NCBI GenBank assembly: GCA_019448385.1
Contig: JAGTXO010000014.1
Coordinates: 310,001-374,000 of the forward strand
Source: Diacronema lutheri
Lineage: Eukaryota; Haptophyta; Pavlovophyceae; Pavlovales; Pavlovaceae
DNA: 64,000 bases
Direction of reading: 5' to 3'
A program made the position numbers and the translations under genes. The notes below the pieces were generated by a model. The model was not told the origin of the DNA, ran no database searches, and saw only the letters and a program-made list of their open reading frames with translations. This document shows positions 32,101-43,500 of this stretch, piece after piece. How positions within the stretch are numbered: the stretch's first letter is position 1; each line of letters begins with the position of its first letter.

Positions 32101-35100
32101 GCGCGAGGTCGCGCGCGCCGCATCGTTGGCGTCCGACGAGCGCGGGAACGCAGCCATCGTAGCTGGCGCGGCCGGCGCGACGCCCGGCGCGCGCGCGCGC
32201 GCGGTCGTCGACTCGCTCGAGGCAGTGCGCGAGCGGGCGGCAGGTCTGCAGGCGTCGCTCGACGCGGCGGAGCGCGCGCTCGCCGACCGCTCGGCAGAAG
32301 CGGCGCGCCTGCGCGACGAGCGCGACGAGCTCGCCGAGGCGCGGCGCGTGCAGCAAGCGGAGCTCACGCGCGCCAACGCTGAGCTCGCGCGGCTGACGAC
32401 CGCCGCGGAGGGCGCGGTCGAGGCGAGCGTCGCGGCGACGGAGGCGCGCGGGATGGCGCGCGACGGCGACGTGCGCGCCGCGCGCTACGCGCAGCTCGCG
32501 CACATGCAGGTCGCCGCCGAGCGCGCCAAGCTCGAGACGAAGACGGCCGAGGCGGACCTGCTCTCCGACCAGCTTCGCGAGGCGCGCGGCGCGTTCGCGC
32601 GCGCGGTGCAGGCGCACGCCGAGCAGGTGGACGCGCTCAACGCGCAGCTGCACGCGCTCAAGGAGGGCGAGGCGAACGCGCTGCGCGCGCAGCTCGACCG
32701 GATCGACGCGCTCACAGACGCAGGTGGCGCGCGCGGCGCCGGCGCGGCTGACGCGGCTGCGCTGCTTGAGGCGGCGCTCGCCGAGAAGGACGCGGCACTC
32801 GCCGAGTTGTCGACGCGGCTGCGCGAGGCGACGCAGGAGAGCGGCGCGATGCGCGAGCGGCTGCGCGATGCGACGGCCGAGGCGGCGCGGATGCGCGAGG
32901 CGCTCGCCGACGCGCGCGCCGCGCACGCAGCGGCTGAGCGCGCGGCGGCCGCGTCCGCGTCGAGCGCCGAGCGCGCGATGGAAGAGGCGCTCGCGATGGC
33001 GGCCGCGGCCAAGCCGGCGGGCGCGCCGTCGCCCGGCCGCACCGTCGGCACGCCAACGCGCGCGGCGGCCGGCGCGCCCGCCGGGCCCAACGTCGTCGCG
33101 CACCTTCGCTCGCAGCTGCGCGCGCGCGACGGTCGCCTCGACGACCTGCAAGCTGCGCTCAAGAAGTTGCGCGACGACCTGCTCGAAGCGGCGGAGCAGG
33201 GCGCGGCGGCCAAGCAGGAGGCGGCGAGCGCGCGCGCCGAGCGCGACGCCGCGCGCGAGGCCGCGCGCGAGGCGGGCGCGCCCGCCGACGGCGGCGCGTC
33301 CGCCGCGCGCCGCGCGAGCGAGCTGCACGCGCGGCTTCGCCGCCTGACGGACGAGGTCGCGCCGCTGCGCGCGCGCGAGAACAGCGCGCGCGAGGAGGCG
33401 CGCGCCTTGCATGCCGAGGTCGCGCGCCTCGAGGCCGTCGCGCACCGGCTCACCGCCGAAAGGCACTCGGAATCCAAAAAGGCGGCCGAGCTGCGCGCGT
33501 CGGAGGCGGCGCTGCGCGCGCGCGCCGAGCGCGCGGACGCGGCCGCTGCCGACCTGAGGACGCGCCTCGCCGCCGCGGAGGCGGTCGTGCGCTCGGCCGA
33601 TCGAGTCGTCGCGTCGGATGCGCGGCCGGGCAGCGCGCCCTCGCCCGCCGACGGTCGCGCGCTCGAGCGCGAGCGAGCGGCGCGCCGGCGCGACGCGGCG
33701 CGCGCGGCGGACGCACGCAAGCAAGCGGTCACGGCGGTTGAGGCTGGCGGCGTGGCGGTCGCCGAGGAGGCGAGCCGCACCGCCGTGGCGACCGCGCGCC
33801 TCGCCGCCGCCGAGCGCGCGCGCGACGCGGCGCTCGCGGAGGCGGAGGCGCTGCGGCGCGCGCTGCGCGAGGCCGAGAGGACGCGGCGGGCCGCGCCGCC
33901 GGCCACGCCCGCCGCGCCGCCGGCCACGCCCGCCGCGCCAGCCGCTCCGCCCGCGCGCATGGCCGGCTCGCCGCCGCGCGCCACGGCCAACGCGTTGGCA
34001 GAGGGCGTGCTGCCCGCCGACGCGGCCGCCGTCGGCCCGCCGCCCGCCGGCAGCCGCGCGGCTGCGGTCGCGCGATGGGAGGCGGAGAAGCGCACGGCAC
34101 GGCGGCTCGAGGCGCTGCGGCAGAAGCTGGACGAGCGCGGGCGAACGTTGCGCACGACAGAGGAGAGGCTCGTCGCCGAGACGGCGCGCGCGGACGGCGC
34201 GGTCGCTGACAAGGAGGCGGCGATGCGCGACGCGGCGGCGTTGCGCGCGCACGTACGCGCGGCGCGGCGCGCGCCGCTCGGCCAGTCCCCGCGCGACGCG
34301 CGCTGCCGCTCACGCGCGCGCGCGCGCCGCTGCCCCCGCCGCCGCCCCCGCGCTCGCGCACGCGCGCGCGCCCGCCGTGTACGCGCCTCTTTTCAAATGC
34401 GGCTCTGCGCTTGCAGGTCGCAGAGCTGCGGGCGGCGGGTGCGGGCGGCGGCGGCGGTGACCCAGTGCGCAGCGCCCTCGGCGCGCTGCGCAGCCGCGAG
34501 GAGCTCGCGAGCGCGCTCGACGAGGCGCAAGCGGAGGTCGATCGATTGCGGCGCGCGGCGGCCGCAGCGGCCGGCGCGCGCGCGCCCGCCCAGCCCGCCG
34601 GCTCGGACGCGAGCCCGGCGCTGCTCGAAGCGCAGCTCGAGGCGGAGACCGCGCGCGCTCGCGTCTCACAGCTCGAGGTGCGCGCCTCGCAGCGCCGCGC
34701 GTGCAGCGCCGCGCGCGCCGCCTTCGACCAACGCTCAGTCGAAACCGCGACGCGCGGCGACGCGCGCACGCGCTCAGGGCCGCGTGCGCGAGCTTGAGAT
34801 TTACCGGCAGGCGGTGCGCGCCGCAGAGGCGCCGACGCGCGCGTCCGAGACGCCGAGCGCACCCGGCGCGAGCGGCGCGAGCGGCGCGGCCGCGCGGCGC
34901 GTCGCTGCCGACTCCAACGCCAAGCAGCTCGCCGAGGCGAAGACCGCGCTCGAATCGCTCCGGCGCGTGGCCGAGTCGCTGCGCGTCGACAACGACAACC
35001 TGCGCAAAAAGGCGGCGCGTGCCGAAGCAGCCGCCAAGCGCGCCGACGAGAGCGCGGCGGGTGCGCGCACGCACGCGCCGCGCGCTGCGCGCTGCGCGCT

Positions 35101-36142
35101 GCGCGCTACGCGTGCACACGCAGCCGCGCCGCTGGCGCGCGCCCGCGAAGCGCCACCGCACCCTCACGCGCGCGTGCGCGCCTGCGCCCGCGCTCGGTCG
35201 GGCCGCTCGCCGCAGTCGCCGCGTCAGCAGGCGGCGGTGTGGACGGACGTACGCCCACCGAGCTGCGCTCGGCGAACGCCGAGCTGCAGTTGGCGCTGGC
35301 CGACGCGCGCGCACGCGCGACCGCCGCGCGAGAGGCGCACGCGCGGCAGTTGAGTGAGGTACGCTTGCTGGCGGCGGCGATGCGCGTGGCGTCGCGCGCG
35401 CGGCGGTCGCGCGCGCGCTCGCGCGCCTCTCACGCGCCGCCGCGCGGCCGCTACCTCGCGTTCCTCGCCCGCCCAGCACCGCGTGGCCGCGCGGAAGCAG
35501 GTGGCGGATGCCGAGGCCACGCGGCAGCAGCTCGCGGCCGAGGTGGACCGGCTGCGCGCGGCGTACGTCGAGCAGCAGGCGCGCACCCGCGCGTCCGGCG
35601 CGGACCGGCAGCAGTCCGGCGCGGACCGGCAGCAGTCCGGCGCCGGCGGCGGTGCGCGGCCGTCGAGTGGCGGCGACGCGGCTGCGTTCGAGGCGCTGCG
35701 CGCCGCGCTGAGTCAGCGCGAGACCGAGCTGAGCAGGAAGACCGCCATGCTTGTGCAGCTCGGCGCGCAGCTCCGTTCAGAGGGCGAGCGGGCCGACGCA
35801 GCAGAGGAGCGCGCGGACGCGCTCGGCGCGGACGCGGTCACGGACGGGGCGCGCGAGCGCGAGCTTGGCGCGCTGCGCTCGGCGCTCGAGGGCCAGCGCG
35901 CGCAGCTCGATCTCGCTGAGCGCGAGCGCGCGGACCTCGCCGCGCGCCGCGCCGACGCTGATCGCGAGCTCGCGGAGTTGCGCGCGGCGTACGGCGCGGC
36001 TCAGGCCGAGCTGAGCGCGCTCTCGCCCGAATTCTTTGACGAGGTGGAGGAGCTCAAGTACAAGTACGCGCAAGGCTCGGTGCAACTCGCACGGTATGAG
36101 CGACTGTATGGCCGCCTGCCGCCCGAGCCCGGCGCGGCGTGA
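26124..36142 (+). CDS. CEP290: CEP290, ciliary transition-zone coiled-coil protein
   Basis: A coiled-coil protein of about 3,009 residues (human 2,479). Exons: 26124-26675, 26820-27082, 27264-28323, 28434-34252, 34417-34677, 34778-35060, 35231-35358 and 35477-36142. The key segment at about 27950-28320 reads 'MGAYERGVYGLREAVAEIDE', 'ETEALRDRLGVPPG' and 'LEAERLDLKRKLRTKAIARG', matching human MGAYEQGEYGLSEAV..ENEALRERLGLEP..LEEERLDLKKKIRQMAQERG. The C-terminus has 'FFDEVEELKYKYAQG' (human FFEEIEDLKYNYKE). CEP290 forms Y-links gating cilia. Intron 1 (26676-26819) is GC-AG. Within exon 4 the frame changes by two bases at a (CG)12 tract, 31401-31424; both sides are clearly coding. Confidence 0.85.
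26676..26819 (+). other. GC-AG intron 1 of CEP290
   Basis: The exon ends CGCAACGCGCAG, the intron starts GCGCGCCGC and ends GGTGCGCAG. The next exon (AEKKRLA..) is in the same frame. No GT occurs near the exon end. Confidence 0.6.
28827..29039 (+). repeat. In-frame DPLAAFA repeat in CEP290
   Basis: Five copies of an Asp-Pro-Leu-Ala-Ala-Phe/Leu-Ala core. The first two belong to nearly identical 48-bp units with a Gly4-Ala-Gln-Ala-Leu spacer; the later ones have diverged spacers. It follows a (GGC)n poly-glycine run at about 28752-28790. Confidence 0.85.
31401..31424 (+). repeat. (CG)12 dinucleotide tract inside the CEP290 coding region
   Basis: Twelve CG units lie where the reading frame must change by two bases, one unit, between the upstream frame (ends 31448) and the downstream frame (EAELQQRV..). 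This fits a repeat-length difference, or less likely a very short GC-AG intron ending at TTGCAG (31438). Confidence 0.8.
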
Positions 36143-36237
36143 CCACTTTCAGTGGCGCTGAAAAGTGAAAAACTTTGGTAGGGGGAAGAAGGGGGGGTAA
36201 GGGGGAAAGAGGGGTCTCTCTGCAGTCGTCCTTCGGC
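36143..36237. other. Convergent 3' region CEP290/ankyrin gene with hairpin and purine tract
   Basis: 95 bp between two stops. A hairpin CCACTTTCAG..CTGAAAAGTG (one bulge) starts 36143, followed by an AG-only tract (about 36181-36214). On the minus strand the tract is pyrimidine-rich just after the ankyrin stop. A 3'-processing role is inferred. Confidence 0.4.
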
Positions 36238-36345
36238 TCACTGCAAATAGTCGCCGCGCAGGGAGACCAGCACGTCGTAGCCGACGAGGTCGACCTCGAG
36301 CGCAACGGTCGACTGCAGCAGTCGGCGCGGCGCGCGCGCGCTCTT

Positions 36346-36380
<35 letters not shown>

Positions 36381-37605
36381 GCGCGCCCGGGCAGCCGTTT
36401 GCGCGCGTCCAGTCGAGCGCGGCCGAGCAGCCGTTGTACGCGGCGTGGCGCCGTGCCGCGTAGTAGCACCGCTCGTCCCACGGGCAGCCGTGCGCGCGCG
36501 CAAACTGGAGCACTTCCATTCGCCCATGGAGCGCTGCGCGTGCGATCGTTTCCGCATCCCACGCGTAGCCGCGCGCGTGCGCCCACTTGAGCACCTCGAG
36601 GTGGCCGCGCTCGGCGGCGAGGGTGCACATGTCGGCGTTGCACGCGATTCCCGCGCGGTGCGCTGCGTCGAGCACCTCGATCCGCCCATCCCTCGAAGCT
36701 TCTCGAAGCATGTCGACGTCGCGTGGGCATTCATGCGCGAGCGCCCAACTGAGAACGTCGAGGTGGCCGCTGCGAAGGGCGTTGGAGCAGGTGCGCAGGT
36801 CCCACGGGCAACCATTCTCGTACGCCCAGTGCAGCACGTCCAGGTGCCCGCCCGCCGCCGCCGACGAGCACGTGTTGCCATCCCACGCGCAGCCGTTCTT
36901 ACGCGCCCACTGCAGCACGTGCATGTGGCCGCCGCCCGCCGCGGCCGCACACGTGAACTCGTCCCACGGGCAGCCATGCTGGCGCGCCCACTCGAGCACG
37001 GAGAGGTGCCCGCCGCGCGCCGCGGCCACGCACGTCGTGCTGTTCCACGGGCAACCATCGCGCCGCGCCCATACGAGCGCGGCGAGATGGCCAAACGCGG
37101 CGGCTGATGACGCGACGCACGGCGACCAGTCGCAGCCGTGCGCGCGCAGGCGGGTGAGCACCTCGACGTTGCCGACGGTCGCGGCGAGCGCGAGCAGCTC
37201 CTCCCACGTGCGCAGCTGGAAGCCCGGCAGGTCGAGCGCGAACGTCATCCGTGGGACGGTGCGGAGGAACGCGGTCCGGAAGATCCGCTCGTGGCACTCG
37301 TCGAGCTGCCAGGCGTGCGCCTTGAAGGCGGTGCACACGAGACTAAAGCAGAAAGCGTCGCCGCCGTCCAGCATGCTCGCCACGCGGCGCAGCGCGTCGC
37401 CCGTCAGCATCGCCTCGATCAGCGATTCGGCGCGCTCGGCCTTCCACTTGGGCGGCGGCGGCGAGGCGGCGGCGGCGGCGCGGCGCGGCGCGGCCGGCGG
37501 TGCCGGCTGCACGGGCTGAGCCGGCTGGGCCGGCTGGGCCAGCGTGATCGGTGCCGGCGGCCTCGTCGCCCTGCGAAGCACGGCCAAGGCGAGGTCGGGC
37601 AGCAT
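36238..37605 (-). CDS. Ankyrin-repeat protein with N-terminal F-box-like segment
   Basis: Intronless, 455 residues. After a proline/alanine-rich leader comes an F-box-like helix set ('LRRVASMLDGGDAFCFSLVC', about residues 70-110), then at least ten short ankyrin repeats of the 'GHLDVLxWAxxNGCPWD' type (for example 'GGHLSVLEWARQHGCPWD', 'GGHMHVLQWARKNGCAWD', 'RGHLEVLKWAHARGYAWD'). An Asp11 run (about 36346-36375) follows, then a tail ending 'VLVSLRGDYLQ'. F-box plus ankyrin suggests a substrate receptor of an SCF ubiquitin ligase, but the target is unknown. The same repeat style is abundant in haptophytes, oomycetes and large DNA viruses. The first Met is uncertain; a Met near the F-box is an alternative. 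Confidence 0.75.
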
Positions 37606-37642
37606 GCAACCTCGCCTTGCCGCTGCCGGGGTTTGGCCAACG

Positions 37643-40241
37643 ATGGCGCACGCGCGAAGATTCACGCTGTGCGCCGCGGCGCTTGTCGGCTGGACGTCGG
37701 CGGCGCTGCACACGCGCGTGCCCACGGCGGCGCTGCGTCGTACAGTTAGCTCGGGCGCACGCACGCACGCGCTCGCGTCGGCCACCGCGCCGGCCGCCAA
37801 CCCGCTCCTCGACCAGGCCGCGCTCCCGCGCTTTGGCACGATCGACGCGTCGCACGTGCAGCCCGCGATGAGCGAGCTGCTCGGCGAGTTCACGCGCGGG
37901 CTGCGCGCGCTCGAGGCAGATCTCTCGGTTGCGCTCCGCTCCGACCAGCCAGGCACGCTCACATGGGCGTCCGTCGTCGAGCGCCTCGAGCGGCTGCGCG
38001 CGCCGCTCGAGTATTCATACGGCGTCGTCAGCCATCTGACGGGCGTCAAATCGTCGGACGCGCTGCGCGACGCGCACCAGCAGGTGCAGCCACTCGTCGT
38101 CGAGGCCATGTCCAGCTTCCAGCAGTCGCGCCCTCTCTGCGACGCGTACCGCCGCCTGATCGCTGACTCGGACGCGGCGGTCGTTGCCGGCGACGCGCCG
38201 ACGCTCGACGACGCACAGCGGCGGATCGTGCAGAGCGCGCTCGCCGAGATGGAGCTGGCGGGCGTGGCGCTCGAGGGCGAGGCGCAGGCGCGTTTCAATG
38301 CGATCAAGCTCGAGCTCGCCGAGCTTGCCACCACCTTCTCCAACCACGTGCTCGATGCGACCAAAGCGTACGGCCTCGAGCTTACGTCTCGAGAGCAGGT
38401 TGCCGGCTTCCCGCCATCGCTCCTCGCAATGACGGCGGCGGCGGCGGCGGCGGCGGGCAACGCGCACGCGACTGCGGAGGCGGGGCCATGGCGCGTCACG
38501 CTCGACGGCCCGTGCTACGTCTCGCTCATGCAGAGCGCGTCCGATCGATCGCTGCGTGAGCGCGTCTACCGCGCATACGCGACGCGCGCCGGCGCGGGCT
38601 CCGCGTTTGACAACTCGGCGACGGTGCGGCGCGTGCTTGAGCTGCGCGCGAGCATGGCGGCGCTGCTCGGGCGCGAGTCGTACGCGCACGTCTCGCTCGC
38701 GCGCAAGATGGCGGGCGAGCCAGCCGCCGTGAATGCCTTGATCGAGCGCGTGCGAGACGCAGCGCGGCCGGCAGCCGAGGCGGAGCTTGGCGAGCTGCGC
38801 GCCTTTGCCGCCGAGCGCGGGCAGGCGGAGCCGCTCGCGCTGTGGGATGTGCCGTACTGGGCGGAGCGGCGGCGCGAGGCCCTCTTCGCCTTCTCCGATG
38901 AGGAGCTTCGAGCCTACTTCCCGCTCGAGCGCGTGCTCGACGGCCTCTTCGCACTCGTCGACAAGCTGTTCAGCGTCGCGGTCGTGCGCGCCGACGGCGA
39001 GGCCGAGGCGTGGCACGCCGACGTTGGCTACTACAAGCTGATCGACCGCGCGACGGGCGAAGAGCGCGCTGCCTTCTTCCTCGACCCGTACGCGCGCCCG
39101 GCCGAGAAGCGGCCTGGTGCATGGATGGACGTGTGCACGGGCCGTTCAGAGGCGCTCGGCCGCAAGCCCGTCGCGTACCTCACGTGCAACAGTGCGCCAC
39201 CCGTCGGCGAGATGCCCGCGCTCCTCGCGTTCCGCGACGTGCAGACGCTCTTCCACGAGACGGGCCATGGTGCGCGCTCACCCGCGCCGTCGGGCACCCC
39301 GCTCACCCGCGCCGTGGGGCACCCCGCTCACCCGCGCCGTCGGGCACCCCGCTCACCCGCGCCGTCGGGCACCCCGCTCACCCGGACGTGGGGCACCCCG
39401 CTCACCCGCGCCGTGGGGCACCCCGCTCACCCGCGCCGTCGGGCACCCCGCTCACCCGCGCCGTCGGGCACCCCGCTCACCCGCACCGTCGGGCACCCCG
39501 CTCACACGCGCCGTCGGGCACCCCGCTCACCCGCACCGCGCGCGCGCGCATACGCCGCGCGCTCACACGCCGCGCGTAGGCCTACAACACATGCTCACGC
39601 GCGTGCGGTACGCAGACGCGGCCGGCATTAACAATGTCGAATGGGATGCGGTCGAGCTGCCATCGCAGTGGATGGAGAACTGGTGCTACCACCGCGAGAC
39701 GGTGCGCTCGTTCGCGCGGCACTACAAGACGGGCGAGCCGCTCCCCGACGAGCTCTTCGACAAGCTCGCGGCCGCGCGCACGTACAACGCGGGCCTCGCG
39801 ACGCTGCGCCAGCTCCTGTTCTCAAAGCTTGACCTCGAGTTGCATGGCGACTCGAACGCGTTCCGTCCGTCGCAGCCCGGCGCCGGCGGCTCGCCGTTCG
39901 ACGTGCAGCGAGCGCTCGCGCCGCGCTACGCCGTGCTCGAGCCGCTGCCTGACGACATGTTCCTGTGCAGCTTTGCGCACGTTTTTGCTGGCGGCTACGC
40001 CGCTGGGTACTACTCGTATTTGTGGGCGGAGGTGCTCAGCGCGGACGCCTTCGCCGCGTTCGAAGAGGCGGGCCTGGCCGATGACTCGCAGCTCCGCCGG
40101 CTCGGCGCGCGCTTCCGCGAGACGGTTCTCGAGCTCGGCGGCTCGCGCCATCCTTCTGAAGTCTTCGAGGCTTTCCGTGGCCGCCAGCCCGACGCGCGCG
40201 CGCTCTTGCGCGAGAAAGGCCTGCTGCCAACGGGCCCGTAA
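37643..40241 (+). CDS. M3-family oligopeptidase (OOP/PrlC type), probably organellar
   Basis: Two exons: 37643-39269 and 39580-40241; 762 residues. This is a zinc oligopeptidase that degrades short peptides such as cleaved transit peptides. The HExxH motif is 'FHETGHG', split by the intron (CAT G|GC), then '[18 protein letters not shown]', '[16 protein letters not shown]' and '[20 protein letters not shown]', all diagnostic of M3A peptidases. The N-terminus ([20 protein letters not shown], then basic/Ala/Thr-rich) looks like a signal or plastid-type leader; plant OOP is dual-targeted to plastid and mitochondrion. An earlier ATG at 37604 is possible. The 310-bp intron is mostly a 25-bp minisatellite and happens to be open in one frame. 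Confidence 0.88.
39276..39525 (+). repeat. 25-bp minisatellite, ten copies, in the M3 peptidase intron
   Basis: Ten tandem copies of a 25-bp unit (GCTCACCCGCGCCGTCGGGC plus ACCCC), with a few point variants and one copy short by 1 bp. It begins six bases after the splice donor at 39270. Confidence 0.92.
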
Positions 40242-40390
40242 TTGCTCGTAGGGCCGGCGAGGGGTGGCTAGGCGTGTGTGCGTGTCCGCCCATGCCGCGT
40301 CCAGCCGCGTCTTTGCCGTCCCGGCCGTCCCCGCTGCCGGCGTGCACAGGATCGACGTTGCGTGCGCCCTTTTCGCTCGCTCCGTTCGGC

Positions 40391-40599
40391 TCACGCCTTG
40401 GCCGGAAATTTCTGAGACTTGAGCAGCCGCTTGAAGTGCGCGCTGCCCACGGTGCAACGCGGGCCTGCGGGCGCGGCGCGACTCCAAACGGGCGCGCCGC
40501 CCCTGGCGCGCCGCACCTGCTCTCGCGCTCAGCCGTCCCGCCGCCTTGGCTGCGCGCCTTCCGCGACCGCCGCGGTTGCAGGGACGCGCCCTCGAGCAT
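40391..40599 (-). CDS. Possible 44-residue basic protein, divergent from the myosin gene
   Basis: Tentative two-exon gene: 40599-40517 and 40442-40391, intron 40443-40516 with AG|GTGCGG donor and GGGCAG acceptor in matching phase. The product starts [18 protein letters not shown] and ends 'AHFKRLLKSQKFPAKA', a basic amphipathic helix that looks coding. I do not recognise a family. The start codon overlaps that of the myosin gene on the opposite strand (both read from one CATG at 40597-40600). It could be chance; the only support is the splice phase and the composition of the tail. Confidence 0.35.
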
Positions 40600-43500
40600 G
40601 TCGGTGCCCGACGATCTAACCAAGCTCGTGAACCTCGACCCCGAGTCCATCGAGCAGGCCCTCAAGAGCCGATATGAGGAGGACAAGATCTACACCAACA
40701 TCAACTCGCTGCTCGTTGCGCTCAATCCGTACAAGACGATCCCAGGGATCTACTCGCCCGAGCGGCTCGCTGCGTACACGCAGTACGGCGCCATGCCGCC
40801 CGAGCCGCACGTCTACTCGATCGCGGCGGACACCTACCGCGGGCTGCTCGAGGCGCACAGCCAGTCGGTCATCATCTCGGGAGAGTCCGGAGCGGGTGCG
40901 CGCTCGGCGCGCTGCCGCGAGAGTCGACGCCGCTCGTCTCGCCGTCGCGCGCGCGCGTCGCTCACGATGGCGTCGCATGTCGTGCGGGCGCGCTCGCGCG
41001 CGCGCTTGGCGCGCAGGCAAAACGGAGACGTCCAAGATCATCCTGCAATTCCTCGCGCAGGCCGCGAGCTCAAGTGGCAGCACGTCTGGCCTCGAGAACC
41101 GCGTGATAGCGTCGACGCCCGTGCTCGAGGCGTTTGGCAACGCGCGCACGGTCATGAACGACAACTCGAGTCGCTACGGCAAGTTCCTGATGCTGCAGGT
41201 GCGCGCCGCGCCGCTCGCGTGTGCCTCCCAGCGGTGCGGCTTCACGCATCGTCTTCCGCCTGCGTCACCACCGGACGGGCGTCTTGGCTGGCGAAGCGCT
41301 TTGCCCTCTGGCGGCGAGCCGCAGGCTGGCCGCGCCCGACCGACTTGGCAACGCGCTGGCGCAGCGGCGCGCTGCATGGCTTGGCTGCGCCAGCGCGTTG
41401 CCTAAACTTGCCCGGAGCCGGCGCTCGGGTTTGGCGCCCGTGCCTACCGTCATTGCACACGGCGCTCACCGGTCTGCGCCCGCGCCCGCGCGCCCGCCCG
41501 CCCGCCCGCCCGCCCGCCCGCCCGCGCGCCCGCCCGCCCGCCCGCCCGCCCGCCCGCCCGCGCAGTTCAGCGTCAGCGGCAAGATCATCGGCGCGTCGAT
41601 CTCGACGTACCTGCTCGAGAAGAGCCGCGTCGTCTCGCACGCGCCCGGGGAGCGCAACTACCACGCCTTCTACTACCTGTGCGCGGGCGCGGCGGGCAAG
41701 TCGCACGGCATCGGCGCGGCGGACACGTACGCGCTCCTCGGCGCGGGCAATGGCCTGCGCTCCGACGCCGACATGTACGCGCAGACGGAGGCGGCGCTCA
41801 AGCGCGTCGGCTTCTCCGCCGCCGAGTGCAACTCGACGTGGAAGTTGCTCGCCGCCGCGTTGATGCTGGGCAACCTGACCTTCGGCTCAACGCGCGACGC
41901 CGACTCTGCGATCGGCGAGCCGAAGCTGCTCGCGCAGATCGCCGCGCTGCTCTGCACGGATGAGGCCGGGTTGGTCTTCTCGCTCACCAAGCGCAAAATC
42001 CGAGCGGGCCGTGAGTTCATCGACACACCGTCATCGGTCGAGCAGGCGCAGTACATGCGCGAGGGGATGGTCAAGGCGATGTACGCGAAGCTCTTCGAGT
42101 GGATCGTCTCGCGCGTCAACGAGTCGCTCGCGCTCGGCCGCGTCGAGCAGGGCGCGGGCGCGGGCACGGACGCGCGCTTCTTCATCGGGATCCTCGACAT
42201 CTTTGGCTTCGAGATGTTTGAGTCCAATTCGCTCGAGCAGCTGTGCATCAACTACACCAACGAGAAGCTGCAGCACCGTTTCAACGAGGCGGTCTTCGCG
42301 TCGGCGCAGGAGGAGAATGCCGTCGAGGGCGTCACGGTCGAGGACGCCGACCTCGCCGACTTTGACAACCAGGAGGTGCTCGACCTGATCGAGGTGCACC
42401 CGACGGGCGTCCTCGCGATGATCAACGAGGAGTGCATCGTGCCGCAGGGCTCGGACCTCACGCTGCACGAGAAGCTGAGCAAGCAGCACGCCGCTTCGCG
42501 CCGCTTTAAGAAGGTCCTCAGGCACAAGGACCGCTTCGAGATCGTGCACTACGCGGGCAAGGTCGTCTACTCGAGCACCGGTGACGCGGCGCGGCGCGGC
42601 GCGGCACGGCGCCGCAAGCCCGGCACGCCGGGCGCGGCGCGCGGCCCGCGCGCCGCGCCGCGCCGCTCATCGCGGCGGCGCCCCGCCTCTCTGGCCGCGC
42701 CGTGCCGCTCCACGCGCTCATTCCTTCTCGCCCCGCTGCCGCAAACGCGCGCGCGCAGGCATGCTCGGCAAGAACAAGGATACGGTCTCGGAGGACATGC
42801 TGGTCCTCATGCAGGCGTCGGACGAGCCGTTCGTGCGGCGCGTGTTCGCAGACACGGCCGAGCAGGGCGCGCTGCTCGCGCGCAAGCGCGGCGCAAAGTT
42901 CCAGGGCGTCGTCGCAAAGTTCACGCGCCAGCTCGACGAGTTGATGCACATCCTGGACTCCTCCGACATGCATTTCATCCGGTGCGTCAAGCCCAACATG
43001 TCGAAGGCCGCCGACCGGTGGGACTCGGACGTGCTCATGCGACAGCTGCGCTGCTCGGGCGTGCTCGAGGTCGTGCGCGTCTTCGGCATGGGCTACCCCG
43101 ACCGCGTGCCCCACGGCGAGATCGTCGGCCGGTACGTTTGCGTGCTCAAGCCCGCGCAGCGGCCCGACCCGGCCGCGACGGAGAAGGTCGCGTGCGAGAG
43201 CGTCCTCGGCGCGTTGCTCGGGCGGAAGGAGTACGCCATCGGCCGCTCCAAGGCCTTCCTCAAGTCGGGCGTGCTCGCGCGGCTGCGGCTGCTGCGCGAG
43301 GAGCAGATCGCGCTGAAGAGCTCGTATATCCAGGCGCGCGCGCGCGGCATGATTCAGCGCAAGAAGTGGAAGGTCGCGTGGCAGCTGCACATTGAGGAGA
43401 AGGAGCGGATCGCCGAGGAGAGGCGTCGCGCGGAGGAGGAGGCGGAGCGCAGGCGCGAGGAGGCGGCGGAGCGCAGGCGGCGCGAGGAGGAGATCTCGCG

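Noticed and set aside
28571-34252. Long minus-strand frames opposite CEP290
   Set aside because: Same GC-driven shadow effect; serine/arginine-rich complements of coiled-coil codons.
36238-37605. Ankyrin gene as an integrated virus fragment
   Set aside because: No viral neighbours, host-like composition and normal gene spacing.
37644-39631. M3 peptidase reading frame running straight through the minisatellite
   Set aside because: The '[13 protein letters not shown]'-like stretch interrupts the zinc site, and splicing 39270-39579 restores the family sequence exactly.
41347-41402. Inverted repeat as a complete DNA transposon
   Set aside because: Only 56 bp, no target-site duplication or transposase; listed as a hairpin instead.
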